From Fomes fomentarius (Eukaryota > Basidiomycota > Agaricomycetes > Polyporales > Polyporaceae), in contig JABYQN010000019.1 of NCBI GenBank assembly GCA_022606135.1, positions 186,001-250,000 of the forward strand: a stretch of DNA of 64,000 nt, given 5' to 3'. The notes under the pieces are model-generated. The model saw nothing but the letters and a program-made list of their open reading frames with translations. It was not told the DNA's origin and did no database searches. The translations under genes and the position numbers were made by a program. This document shows positions 45,261-58,811 of the stretch, piece after piece; position 1 is the first letter of the stretch; every line of letters begins with the position of its first letter.

Positions 45261-46203
45261 TCAGAAGGGCACCTTCGTCTACTTGCTGAGGAAGAAGAGG
45301 CCGGAGAGAGCAGCTGGGTGGGCAAGAACATGTCAGATGATCTGGTGATAGGTGTATTTCCAGGGCGAGAGATAATACGTACCATTATGACTCTTTGTGA
45401 CGAACCCGCCAAAAGCGAGGAAACCGCCGGAGTTTGAGTATGAGAACTCATGAGTACCGCTGGAGCCGAACGGCTACAGCACCAAGAGTTGCGTCAATTC
45501 TACTTGTTGACCTGATCTTAAACGAGTGGACGACTTACGCCATGCTCACGAGTAATTTTGGTCTCGTTGTCCTCGGTGGTAAATCCAATCTGGGTGACAC
45601 GTGCACCTTCCCCATCCGTCTGAGCACTAATGCGGCCGTATACCTTAACGAGCGATTCGTTCGCTACAGTGGCCGTTAGATAATGTCTCGCCAGCACCGA
45701 TACTCATACGGTGAGCTCGTAGGAAATGAATACCCACCCTTGAGTTTCACAATAACGACATCATCGCTTGTGAGCTTGGCTCCATGCACAAGCTTGGTGG
45801 TACTGCCGTTGGCTAGCTGGTACTCGATGGCGATATAGGTGAGCTGTGAGACACAGATAACAGCGAGTTGTCAGAATCGCCGCGGTGAGTCATGGGGCCG
45901 GAAACAAACGGTGGGCCCAATGTGCAAGTGGATGTCGTTGATAGGATGATTGACGTCAAGCGTGTCCTTGGCTACGTGGTATTGAGATAGATAGTAAGCA
46001 GAGTATGATGTCGACTCGGTTGAGAGTGGGACGAACCTTCTTTGTTGAGAATGAAGTTACCTTGAGGACACAGCAGACAAGATGTGAGATCAGTGTATAA
46101 TGGGTATTGTGGGTGAGGGCAAGACTCTCACCATCATCCTTCATGTAAAGGATGTCGCTAAACTGTCGCCACCGACAAGAGAAGACACAACGTAGGCCGA
46201 CAT
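45261..46203 (-). pseudogene. Jacalin-type lectin, arm R copy (10-nt deletion in exon 1)
   Basis: Counterpart of 31,060-32,015 with the same exon order. Exon 1 (from ATG 46,203) has lost 10 nt relative to arm L (GGCGACAGTTTAGCG here), so the frame shifts after about residue 13 and meets a stop within exon 1. Exon 5 lacks the extra C that disrupts arm L. The last exon has a premature TAG before the mirrored stop. Broken independently of the arm L copy. Confidence 0.78.
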
Positions 46204-46294
46204 TGTTGCTGAGGAACGACTGAGGAGTAGAGAACTAGAAGACGAGGGCTGGGTAGTGCTGAGACACTGAAGATGCTGGCAGCTCTCCCGAGTC

Positions 46295-46301
46295 TTAAAT
46301 A
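46295..46301 (-). promoter_or_regulatory. TATA-like box of lectin (arm R)
   Basis: TATTTAA on the minus strand at the mirrored place, about 95 bp before the broken lectin ATG. Confidence 0.55.
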
Positions 46302-47431
46302 CGTTGCAACCATGCCATCTGGCGCGCCGCTTTAATTCGGGATCCGTGAAAAAAAGCATGCAAACTTGCTAATGGGGTGAGGTCGACGTGCAGGTGCGCT
46401 GGAACAGGGAGTGACCCGAGATAGATCAGTGCATTGAAGGTGGGTGTGGTAATCGCGCCCGTCATTAACGTCACAGTCAGGAGCGTCCTTTACGTTCGAC
46501 GTTCAGATCTCAGAGTTTGGTAAGAGACAACCGCCGTTGGCGCCAAAGGGCGCACGTGTGGCATTGGAAGTTGGAGGTTGATATCCTTAACCAGCTGGCA
46601 AACGCCCGGAGTACCCAGACCGTCGTATTGAATGCCTTTTAGCACGCACTCCCTGAGTCTTCAATTGAACGCGCTTACTACTCAGACAGGCACGATACAT
46701 AGATGCCATGTCAAGTATTGTCACTGATGGCGGCATGAATTACGAGACTCGGGATACTTTAGGGAAAATGTATGATACAACAAGGACCTATGCTGTCACC
46801 GATGCTCGTCACCTCAACAACGAGGTTGACACATGAGATCCCTCAGAGTAGCATGGCACCCGTTCAGAGCGGTACTTGTCGAGTGCATGACCACCAGTCA
46901 GTTGCTATTCCGTTGTTTACCGAATACCGTTCTCCCATTTCCTGTTAAATCCACTGTTACAATGATTCGAACAACATTGCCACGTACATGTTGGATAACA
47001 GTCACTCCCAAAGGTCTAGGCAATACCGGATCTAGAGACGCGCAACTTCCCACTGGCACTCACATTCGCCATGCGTCCCCCTGCCTGCATTCACGCCGCA
47101 AGACGCTGTCAGCATCTTTCGCCCCGTCGCTCTCATGAGGCTGTGCTGAACGTGGCCACCAAGACACGTCGAATAGCATGCCCCAGTATGGCGGCATATG
47201 GAACCTCCCTGCACCTGCACCTGCTCATGCCTCTCGTACCCCTCCAATTCCAGCGCACACGTGCGACAACCGCACGTCTCGGCTCGAATCACGGCTATTC
47301 ATGCACCTGCAGTTTCGGCCACTGGGGTTCGGTGTGGGCTGATCTGCAAGCCCCCCGTTACGCTTCTAACATCTCTGGTACCCTAGCTCATACTTCTCCT
47401 AGCTACACCTTTATCCTCGAGCTTAGAAACG

Positions 47432-47526
47432 ATGCCGAACTGCTTATGTTGTGTCTTCCTCTCGTCGACAGGGGCAACGCCGTACTGATGCAGGATTCAG
47501 CGACATTTTGTGCAGGAAGGATGACG
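47432..47526 (+). pseudogene. Relic of lectin exon 1 (arm R)
   Basis: Mirror of 29,737-29,831, same 95-nt length and same stops. Surrounded by an open frame (47,071-47,712) in another phase that is probably fortuitous. Confidence 0.5.
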
Positions 47527-47910
47527 GTGAGCTTCTCCTTTCGCATCCGCTACCGTCGTTATATATGTACTCCAGGTCGAACTCTTGTACTCTCTCAGGC
47601 TAGAATTTGTCATCGGCAAGACAGATTCAGTGCACGAAGTGATATTCAAGTTGCTTGCAACCGCATTCTTTCCCATGCTGGCAGCCTCAGGACTGGAACC
47701 ACTATCCCATAGTACGATTCTGAAACTCTGTTAGCACACCGCAAACCTTGACGCTTTTTATCTTCGCTGTGGGGCCTACACCTGAGCAGAATCTCTGTCG
47801 AGCACGACGGGCCTCCAAGGCCTAAAAACTACCGCCACTGTCATCCTAGATCTCCCATGTATATCATTTGCCCCCTACTCAGATCGTATTTCATTTCCCG
47901 ATGCTCACAT

Positions 47911-47930
47911 CTCGTCTCGTCTCGTCTCGT
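47911..47930 (+). repeat. CTCGT pentanucleotide microsatellite (4 units)
   Basis: Contracted counterpart of the 9-unit array at 29,311-29,355. Confidence 0.9.
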
Positions 47931-48836
47931 CCTTGGTCTCTCACAGAGTCAGGCATTCAGACATAGATCATCGTACGGTACATACTCATCTTTTTTCTAT
48001 ACCTCCATTCATGACTCTCACCATTCCCTGCGGCCTTCGAATCCCTTCCTGAAACCTCGTCTATCTTATCACTCGGGCCGACATGCATGCTCCGCACGAT
48101 TTGGCACGGCATTCAGTACAGTCCTCGTCCTGTACAGGGTAATATCTGGCACGTTGTCTCCGTCTTGCTGACCACATGCATAATACTCAGCACACACTCT
48201 TCCAGTCGGGACATTTAAAACATTGCGAGAGAAAGGTACACTACGATCGGAATTTCCCGGAAATGGTTGACACTGTCCAGGTCCCGGGACTGCGGTCGCC
48301 GTTTCTGCCTCTACTCAGCGCTCACCGTCGAGCGGCAACTTCAAGTGCCGCGTCTTTTCTAAGTTGCTTGGACCCTTGGAAGCTGCTTATTCAATTATGT
48401 GAGGTGATTGACACTGGCGCCTGGGAAGTCATGTTGTGCGAAGCGAAGATTCCGAGAAGCCTAAGGCGGTTGTCAACGCTGGCGTCATCATGGTAAATCC
48501 AGCCTCCTGACTTCCGATGCCAATGCCGCCAACAAGTAAACGCGCAAGGGACAATACCGCTACCTCGTCGAACCAAGGTTATGATACTATCAAAGACTTT
48601 CCGACCTCCCCTTGCTTCAAGCCCCTCGTCAACGGTGTCTGAGTCTCCGTAATTCAAAATATGGCTGATGCTTCCAGAACGGTCATGATCGTCCCAGACT
48701 CTCTCTGGCAACGTCGGCTTCGTCATGTAGACCTACCGTTCTGTAGTATGCACAGTGTAGAGGCCCTTGCGAAGCGATCACGATCATGTCACCCGTCATG
48801 CGGACGGCGACCGCGCATCCAATCAATACTTCTAGA

Positions 48837-51070
48837 CTAAGGCAGACAGACCGACAGCGACGTCTGCTCAAGCTGCAGCTGGCTATGGCCATAGCCCGGG
48901 GAACTCGGGGGGTCGCCGTTCTCGATTTGGACGACGGCATCGTGCGCAAATTCAAAGTTGGCGAGGTCCTGGTCGGGCACCTCGTCCGAGTCGGTGGGCC
49001 TGTACAGTGGTTCCCGTTCCAGGTCAGCATATGATAGTAGCTGTTACGAACGAGAGTGGAGCATCACAGGCCGCACATTTCCCTCGTCCAGCCGAGAGCG
49101 AGCTCCCCGCACCGAGGTCGCCGGAGCGACTCTCAGGAACCGTCAATGAGGCCCATGGCCGCTCGGATGCCTGGGCACAGCGGTTTCTCCCCTCCCAGCG
49201 ACTGGACACACACGAGAGCGAGTCTCGGGAGAGTTCGCTCCCACTGTGCAAACGGACACGACATGTACAGGGAACAGGATCAGATCTCAAACAAGCAGGA
49301 GAACTCACAACGACGTCATCGGGATATGCGTCGAAATAGTCCCGTAGTCCGACCCAGACGCGCACTCCGTCGACGACCGGATGCCCCCTCCGGTCGCATT
49401 CGGTGTACTGCGGGACCGCGACCGCGGACGGGAGGCGGATTTTGGGTGCTTGGACTTGTGCCCGAACTCGTCGAGACTGAGGAGCGCGAAAGAGGACGCG
49501 ATCACGCTGTATATAACAATATATAGACAGACATGGCCCACCGGACCCGGGGGTAGAGGAAAAGGTAGACGTGAGCGTTTGGTTTGATCAGGAAGAGGAC
49601 GAGGAATGAGTGAGGCTGGATCGGACAAGGATGAGAAGGAGTAGAGAACATACCTGAATGTCATCGCGGGCAAGGAGAGCAGGACGTCCATGCCAGCTGC
49701 ATGTGTGAACGCGTGCGCGCGACCGCGACGTCGATTCCGATTGCGGTTGTTCGCGTCAGCGCCATCTCCGTGACAGAAAGGAAGAAGGTAAATAAGTTGT
49801 AGATAAGACGCGTACCGTTGAGGTCGAGGATTGCGAGGACCGCGACAGGTACGTTCACGAGGCAGGTGACGAGGACGTACCCGATGCCCTGGATGCACAG
49901 GATGTCTCCGACCCCCCAGCGTTTGTGCATCTGCTCGCGGTGCACGCGCCGGACCGCGTAGAGCGTGAGGAGGAGTATGACAACGTCGTAGGCAAACGCT
50001 ACCCGTGCAAGGGATGCATCAATCTCAGTACTGTATGGGATGCGTCTGACGGGGAAGGCTCTGGAAATGAAGACGCACTGTAAAAGTAGAAGATCGCGAG
50101 GACGGTGGTGTCCCATGTGTACGCGATACACATCGACTGCACTTCGTCCCATATCGCGTGCACCACCGTGATGCCCTCTGAAGACCAGGGAGAAACATAC
50201 CGGTGATCAGCGATATCCTGACGCGCGCGGGAGGAGATATTCGGGTTGGGAGTGCGAAAGCGGGGCGCACGTACGGAGAACTACGAGGAAGGCCTGTCCC
50301 AGAGCCAGGACTCCGAGGAACGCGAGAGGGATGTACGACCTGAATGTCCAGAAGATCGCCGCGCTGGGAGGGGCGGGTCAAGTACAACACACTTGATGAG
50401 GCCAGGAGGAGAACGTACGGTCTGGAGCCCAGGATGAGACTCGCGAGCATCGCTGCAAGACTGCCGAGACTCTGGAGAGCGGAGCGGTCAGTTTCGGCAG
50501 GTCACATGGTGCGCGCGTGGAAACCCCACAGCAAATGTCCGGTATGCGGCTGCAACGCGTTCCCGTCAGTGCGAGCACAACGTAGCATACAATGGTCATG
50601 GAGCAGATATACGCACAGTCGCAAGCAATCCGGTTCTTCAATCGGCCTGTGATCACGCTGTGCGCGCGCGTCAGGGCTTCGAAGATCCGACCGCACGGGG
50701 CCGGGGTGCACAAGTGCATATGGAGAGCACGACAGGAGGCACTTACAAGAACAGAAGCGCGGCGAGGGTGATGTACCGCGCGAGGAGGTACAGTCCATGG
50801 ATGACGCGGAACGCACGCCTGCGCGTGATGAGCTCCCACTCGACGTTCAGGCTGTGCACAAACGCCGTCCTGCATCCCATCGCCGATCCGCGTTTTGAGT
50901 TGCAATTTGGGAGGGAGGAACAGGATGGTTGGTCATGGTTCGTGGCTACGGGATCGCGAAGACCCCGTAGAACTAGAGACTCACCCATAGAAACCTAGCA
51001 AGAAGACGGCGATCTGCTCGTAGAGGAAGAAGTTGTACGCGACCACCGCCGGGTCCTGCCAGTCTACCAT
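48837..51070 (-). CDS. 7-TM membrane protein (DUF6533-like), arm R copy, intact
   Basis: Eleven exons in phase: 51070-50985, 50869-50747, 50657-50617, 50549-50530, 50471-50419, 50363-50275, 50177-50079, 49998-49816, 49696-49654, 49506-49309, 48999-48837; 365 residues. N-terminal MVDWQDPAVVAY then a TM helix, the basic-loop motif RRRAFR, a run of further hydrophobic helices (LYLLARYITLAALLFL; SYIPLVLLGVLALGQ; DIVILLLTLYAVRRV; ILCIQGIGYVLVTCL), the DVLLSLPAMTF segment and LDEFGHKSKHPK start of a hydrophilic tail. This is the layout of the seven-helix DUF6533 family abundant in mushroom-forming fungi, function unknown. Exon 8 has the six-G run that arm L lost. The last intron is 309 nt, longer than the others. 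The promoter is shared with a truncated chk1 copy. Confidence 0.78.
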
Positions 51071-52103
51071 CTTGCTCCTGCTCCTCCTGTTCCTCCTGTT
51101 CTTGCTGGACTCGGGCTGCTGTCGAGTCGATGCCGGATCAGGTTAAGGAATATAGGGTGATCTGCGATACAAGCGCTGCTTCCGCGATGAACTCCGAGGG
51201 ACCCAAGAAACAGTGTTGCGAGGGAGCGGACGAGGCAAATAGTCGATCGTCAGGAGTGGAAGTAGAGGGCAGGAGGGGGCAGGAGGGCAAGAGCAATGAG
51301 CATTACGGGGCCGCTCACCCAGGTCGACACGACTCTGTCAGTTATGACAGCACTGTCCATCTAGTCCCGGCTCCCGGCTTCAACTGATAAGTAACCATGT
51401 CGTAAACGGCGAAAGCATGCTAGTCCAGACTGAGATTCCGAGGTCGCGCCCGCGCCTCGTGCTTCGACAGGAAGGGGCGGCTCAAGGAACTGCTGCAGGG
51501 ATGACCGCGCGAGAGAGAGAATGTCCCCGAAATTTTCAATTTAGGGCGAACGTTCTCACTCAACAGTGAATCGTTGGCGGGAATTTCGGAGTCGGAGTGT
51601 AGTTCGTTTGCAACCGTCGCTTGTGAGCTGGTACGTCGCGGAACCAGATATAGCATTACGTCTGACATGGCCCAGTCAAAGCATTGCGACTCCCTAGAGG
51701 TCGGCACATAATCAGAATCGTGACAATAGCAGAACGGAGATATGCCTGGGTGAGGGTGGATAGATATCCAGGCCCCCTGCCTGTCCTGACCCCGGTTCTG
51801 CCAGACTTTAATTCGGGGGGTTTATCCACGCGTTTGCTCGGAGTCAGTATGTCGGCGTTCAGGGTAGTTGACGATAAGGCTTGGTTGTTGACTTAGACCT
51901 GAGCGAGACGTTTGAAGCAGTCCGAGAACGCATAAGAACAGGAATAAGTTGTCGAGCGGCGGCCGCGTCGTGCGATAGACCGCGACGCCCCGAGTGTGAC
52001 AAATTCAGATTGCACGTGTACCGTGACACCACGCGCGTACAGGAGTTACGCGTCGCGCGTCTCTCTTCCTTGTCTCTCTCCCACAGTGACACAGGCCGAC
52101 ACA
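51071..52103. promoter_or_regulatory. Divergent promoter region, arm R copy
   Basis: Mirror of 25,182-26,197, visibly about 95% alike in the part nearest the 7-TM start. May still drive the intact 7-TM gene on the minus strand. Confidence 0.55.
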
Positions 52104-52430
52104 ATGTCTGAAGTCAAACGCCGCAAGCCCACCGTTTCTGGTTAGTATTCTTTAAATCTATCAACTCACCTTTTATTATGTCTAAGTTCGGGTGCAAGCT
52201 ACAAGAAAGTCAACAAATTGGCGGTGGCGGGTTCAACTCGATGTGGGTCCTTGATTCAAGAAACATGATCCCGGCGGACTGACATTACCTGGACATCTGC
52301 GACATTCTTAGGGTATATTAGGCAGTACAATACCTCGTAGCCGGTTGCAAGGTCGTCCACATCACACTCGAGTTCACCCCAAGTAGGTGAAGGCCATAGA
52401 TACAGAGTCCACTACGTCCTCGGGCGTACA
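52104..52430 (+). pseudogene. chk1 5' fragment, arm R
   Basis: From ATG 52,104: exon 1 (MSEVKRRKPTVSG), a GTTAGT donor as in arm L, exon 2 with the same one-base loss as arm L (GTCAACAAATTG), part of exon 3, then similarity stops. The lesion shared with arm L shows that the fragment was already broken when the inverted duplication arose. Confidence 0.72.
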
Positions 52431-53275
52431 TAGCAGGGAGAGAAGCCGTCACGGTGAGCTGAGTGCTCGTGGCAGGTCACTCTGATCACACTGGCGATGA
52501 GGAGGGTTGCTATAGAGAATCGAGGCATATCTAGTATAAGTCTCTAGGGTTAACTAGGGGCCCGACGAGTATGTAGATGGTAGCAAAGCAAAGACGGGAT
52601 CGCGAGGGGGAAAGCAGCGCCTCGGGGGGATCGAGTCTCGACGAGCGTCAGGAGCATAGACGTGGTCACGTGGAGTGACCCCATGCAATTGTGGCGAAGT
52701 TAACCTATCGCATGAATATTGACTGCCTATCATCCGGTTTTCGCCTTTGCACTCCCTATAGGCTGCCTATCGTGTGGTGCAGAATGGACCTTTGTCTGGA
52801 GTCGTGTGGCTTGAGTCAGTGAGAGAGGGAGGGGGGACTACAAAAGCGATCCACAGCTCAGAGGGACGAGATAATATGGGGTGTGAATGATGGAAGGGGA
52901 GGGGGCAGTGCGCCTCTCGAGGTCTCAGCTCACTATCACCCTTCTGTGTGCCAGACTTGGAGTCACCCTCTGGCTGGGCCGCATCATGAGAGGCGTCATC
53001 GCGGGGTAAGCCCAAAGCTTCCATTCTTAGAGCCGAGCAAGCACGTCCAGCATCCAGCCACAGCAAGTCAATCTTCTTGCAGACGTGGATGGGGAAGGCG
53101 GCGAACGCCGGCGGTCGAGGAGTGTACCGTCGCGCTCGCAGACTATATACGCACCTCTGCAGTTACACATATGAGGGAGATATCAGGACCGTGACCATTT
53201 GAACTGGTCACCATCTGCGGCCTCATTGTACATTGCCTGCCGGAGCTCGTAGTGCGGAGGCCGTTTGCGCGTGAA
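52431..53275. other. Region outside arm R, no gene seen
   Basis: Overlapping open frames of about 100 codons on both strands at 52.8-53.2 kb show no splice-frame or family support. Confidence 0.4.
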
Positions 53276-53970
53276 TTATACCCTGATATGCCGATATGCC
53301 TCACCCCATAGCGCTATTTGAGATACTTCAACATTTTCAAGTTCACCAAGTTGACGAACGGAGTGCCATTGTCTGACACGATATCCGAGTGCAGCATCTC
53401 CCACATGTCTTGAAGAGCCATTTGCCGAGGCCATCCGAGCGCCCTGTACCATACAACAAAGTGCAAAGGCTTCGGCATACGAAATGAGTGATTGATCACC
53501 GTCCACAATGTACTCAAAGCTGGACGAGGGCGGCATATGCATGCCAGTGGTGTCGACGTAGCGTCCGACTCGGAACACGCTGTCGTACACGTCCTCAGGG
53601 TGCGCGCGGGTGGACATGTCAATCCGTTACAGCTGCATGGAACTCTCACGTCAACGGTCGCGAGCCGTAATAGCCGCAGATCGGACTTCGCTGTGGTGGA
53701 TGTGAGAATGAGCGCGCACTCAATTGAGGAATTAGCGTGTGCAGTTACCAGACGATGTAAATTGTCGCACACGTAATTGACGGATAAGTGTAGGCCGGGA
53801 ACATCTTTGGCCCTGCAGTGTTGAGCATCTGAAACGCATGGCTGGAAGGTATAGACTCGGAGATATAAGTGCCACTTTCGTACTTCATAGTACCTGAAAT
53901 TGCTCGTCTATTCTCTTCGTGATGTACACAAAAGCACAGAAAAGTTTGCTCTTCGCAGAGATACGTCACA
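53276..53970 (-). CDS. Hypothetical gene, structure unsettled
   Basis: An upstream frame (53,969-53,750; KYESGTYISESIPSSHAFQ, then a donor GTAACT) and a downstream frame (53,617-53,276; YDSVFRVGRYVDTTG, DGDQSLISYAEAFALCC) look protein-like and lie on the same strand about 130 bp apart. I could not find a middle junction that keeps phase. It may be a real small gene or a relic. No family recognised. Confidence 0.3.
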
Positions 53971-54012
53971 GGGTGGTTACATCAGCCTCCGCGTTGTACT
54001 GCACTCCAAAGG

Positions 54013-54019
54013 TATTTAA
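54013..54019 (+). promoter_or_regulatory. TATA-like box of the intact lectin
   Basis: TATTTAA 101 bp before the lectin ATG; the same heptamer at almost the same distance is kept in both broken copies. Confidence 0.6.
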
Positions 54020-54113
54020 ACCCCTCCCTTCGTGCTCCGGTCCTCAGCTTCACTGCTACTAAGTTCCTCTCCTCTTGTTTCTCCTCCATTTCTTGCCTAC
54101 CAAATTGACAGCT

Positions 54114-55022
54114 ATGCGTGCATACATCGAGACTGCTGTCGTCGGCGGTGAGGAAGGCACCCTCTTCAGCGACCTCTACCTCCGGCACGGGGACGGTGAG
54201 TCCAGTCATCCCCGTACTTATACAGATACTTATCGTTCATGCTCTAACATTCAGGTAGCTTCTTAGTCAATGACAAACGTGCGTGTCATATAATGCGTTT
54301 TCTTCCCATTATCTTTTGACACAAGTCCTCGTCTGTAGAGAAGGCTACCCTTGATGCCGATCGCCCCATCAAGTCCATCACCGTGTACTATGGCCGTGTT
54401 GTATGTAGCATTCACCTGCTACTAAGATACTCGTGATTCCTAACGAGCCTCTTGTGCAGATCGAGGGCATCTCTGTCACTTACGGGCTCACTAACGATCA
54501 CTCGACCGTCATCAAGCATGGCAATACCACTGGAACTAATGCGGCCCAGGAACACAAGACAATCAAACTCAATGGTGAGCCTTTCTCATTCATTGTAGTT
54601 ATCCTACCTCCACTTCTAACGTGTCCTAATGCAGAGGGCGACGTGATCGCTGCCGTGTTCGGTCGTGCCGGATACCGGGCCTATTACAGCCGTACCTTGG
54701 TCAGCCAGATCGGGTTCTTCATATACAACAAGAAAACGGGTGCGAACCGTGTCGAGGGGGTGAGCTATATCGTCCCATGTCTGTCGGTGCTGCAGCACAC
54801 TGATAGTTGGGGGAAGCCTTTCGGCGGCACTGAGGACCCTTCGCCGGAGGATACGCTGTTCCACTTCGGGGACGTCATCGCCTTCGGCGGATTTGCTAAG
54901 GACGCCGACCCCCGTGAGTACCCGCATAGCCAACTTTGGCCGTGAAATCGTGATTGAATCCGATTGCGCACGCAGAGGGCCTCTCCGGTCTCACCTTCTT
55001 CAAGAAGATGGGCGAGAACTGA
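54114..55022 (+). CDS. Jacalin-type lectin, intact copy
   Basis: Seven exons in phase: 54114-54195, 54255-54278, 54339-54400, 54460-54574, 54635-54759, 54817-54913, 54976-55022; 183 residues. Pattern of a beta-prism jacalin domain: VVGGEEGTLFSD near the start, IKSITVYYGRVIEGISVTYG, KHGN, EGDVIAAVFGRAG, VSQIGFFIYN, GPFGGT, DVIAFGGFA and a final GLSGLTFF strand. No signal peptide, so probably cytosolic, as many mushroom lectins. Such lectins bind mannose- or galactose-type glycans and are often linked to defence or fruiting; neither role is shown here. Same seven-exon structure as the two broken copies in the inverted repeat, from which it is clearly diverged. Confidence 0.82.
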
Positions 55023-55545
55023 GCTGAGGTCACCAGCATCAAGTTCAAGGGACTCTCTAGAGTCCGCAAACGTCTCCTAGGTCCGAAGTGCTTTGTTGTG
55101 TATTGATCAGTGTGAATATGATTGTGTCCGGCCGGACAGTCCAGTACAAAAACCCGCGCGTGACAGGCTCTTGCGATTCGTTGATCATGGCCGCCGCTGC
55201 TAGCGAAAGTACTGAGCATTCAAGGCTGCTCGCTCATAAGTAGCCCGATTCCAGGTTCAGTCATCGTTTCAGCAACAGGGACTCTGTGACTCGGATGAGT
55301 TCAATATCATCCACCTAGACTCTTCACTCAAGCTACTATCCAGGGTCATGCTAACGTCTACACGAGGACATGTGGATACATATTTATACAAAGCACTATT
55401 TACTACAGTTGCAGTTATCATGCCGCTTCAAGCCCTGCTATTCCAAGCATCGCACCTCAAAACATCCGTATCCTGCAAAACGCTGAGAAACCTTTCCAAT
55501 CAAGTAAAAATTGAACGAGTGGGAATGAGGCACGTGGATCGCGGA
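55023..55545. other. Intergenic between convergent lectin and chk1
   Basis: About 0.5 kb holding the two 3' ends; nothing else supported. Confidence 0.5.
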
Positions 55546-57654
<2,109 letters not shown>

Positions 57655-58811
57655 TGTGTCGGACTGCGTGGGAGAGGACAAGGAGGAGAGACGCGCGACG
57701 CGTGGCGCGTTCAACACGCTTAAGTCCTGTACACGCGTGCTGTCACGATGCACGTGCGATCTGTCACGATGGGCGTCGACGACAGCCTTAAGGCTGCCAT
57801 CGATATTCCTGTTCTCAGTGAGCCTTGCCTTCTGCTTCAGACGTCTCGCTCAGGTTTGATTCTCGACAGCCAAGCACTATCGTACACGACCATGAACCCT
57901 GTGGATGAGGTTGCCCTGAGCAAATGTGTGGGTACTACGGTTCCCCCCGAATCACATCCTCAACTCCGACAACAGGACAGGAGCCTGAGTTTCCAATCAC
58001 TTTCGCGCAGTATCCCAGGTATATCTCTGTTCTATGGAACACTAGTTTTGCGACAATCTTGACCACGTGTCGGCCTCTAGGGGATACAATGAAGCTATGA
58101 TGCTCTCAATTGAGTAAGTAGGATTTGACTCAGCCCATGTCAGACTCTAACCTATATCTGGTTCTGCGATGCACCAGCTCAGAAGCGATGGCAGAGAGCT
58201 GCCACGCTTCCCAATGTTCCCCCAAGTGATTTCAATGTTAAATGTTATCGAGTGAGAACTTCGCCGGCAATCGGAAATTCTCCAAGTCAACCGAGGCCAA
58301 GCGGGCCAGTCTAATACACGCTGGACGTCGTCCGGATGATTTACAACGTCTCCCCCCCCTCTCTCTCTGAGCCTGAGTCTCTCTCGGTCGTCCATGCCAG
58401 CTCCCTGGCACGCCCCCTCCGTGTCGATCGATCGAGCGATCTCGGAAAATCTCAGTCTGGATTAGCATCCACTTGTTTACGATATTGTTGTCAGTTGTCA
58501 TGTAATAGGCCTGGGAGCCCGTCATGCATCATGTCTCGGCACTAGCTATTCGTAGACGGACAATGCTGTCATATAACTAGACTCGCGACGGTCGACCTGG
58601 GTGATGCCCCCCTTTGCTGCTTTTCACTCGCACTCTTGACGATCGACTCGAGGACGTCCGCCGCCTTGAAACATTGGTCCTTCACTCACTTGCCAAGTTG
58701 CAGTCCCCCGCAAAGCAGCGCTGGTATCGCAGATTGCCCCTATCCAAGAGTCCAGCATCCAGTCGACATTCCTGAGGCCCGAGGCTCGAGTCCAACAAGA
58801 TAAAGAGCAGG
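57655..58811. promoter_or_regulatory. Divergent chk1 / 7-TM promoter region (parental)
   Basis: 1,157 bp between the two ATGs. Parts are recognisable in both arm copies (for example GAGACGCGCGACGCG beside chk1 and GACGATCGACTC upstream of the 7-TM gene). No gene inside. Confidence 0.6.

Larger units (their letters stand above)
40745..52430 (-). repeat. Arm R of the large inverted repeat
   Basis: Reverse-complement counterpart of 24,835-36,250. The inner boundary is near CAGTCGACTTCTC (about 40,748). The outer boundary lies inside the chk1 relic at about 52,430, where similarity to chk1 and to arm L stops together. Contains an intact 7-TM gene and a differently broken lectin. Confidence 0.92.

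Noticed and set aside
24835..52430. Whole inverted repeat as a pure assembly artefact
   Set aside because: Arms differ in microsatellite length, homopolymer length, lesions and an 800-bp block, so two distinct sequences must exist. A haplotype misjoin is still not fully excluded.
54114..55022. Pore-forming or aegerolysin-type protein instead of a lectin
   Set aside because: The GG start, HG, VxG, GPFGG and final GL.GL strand pattern fit the jacalin fold; no membrane-insertion segment is seen.
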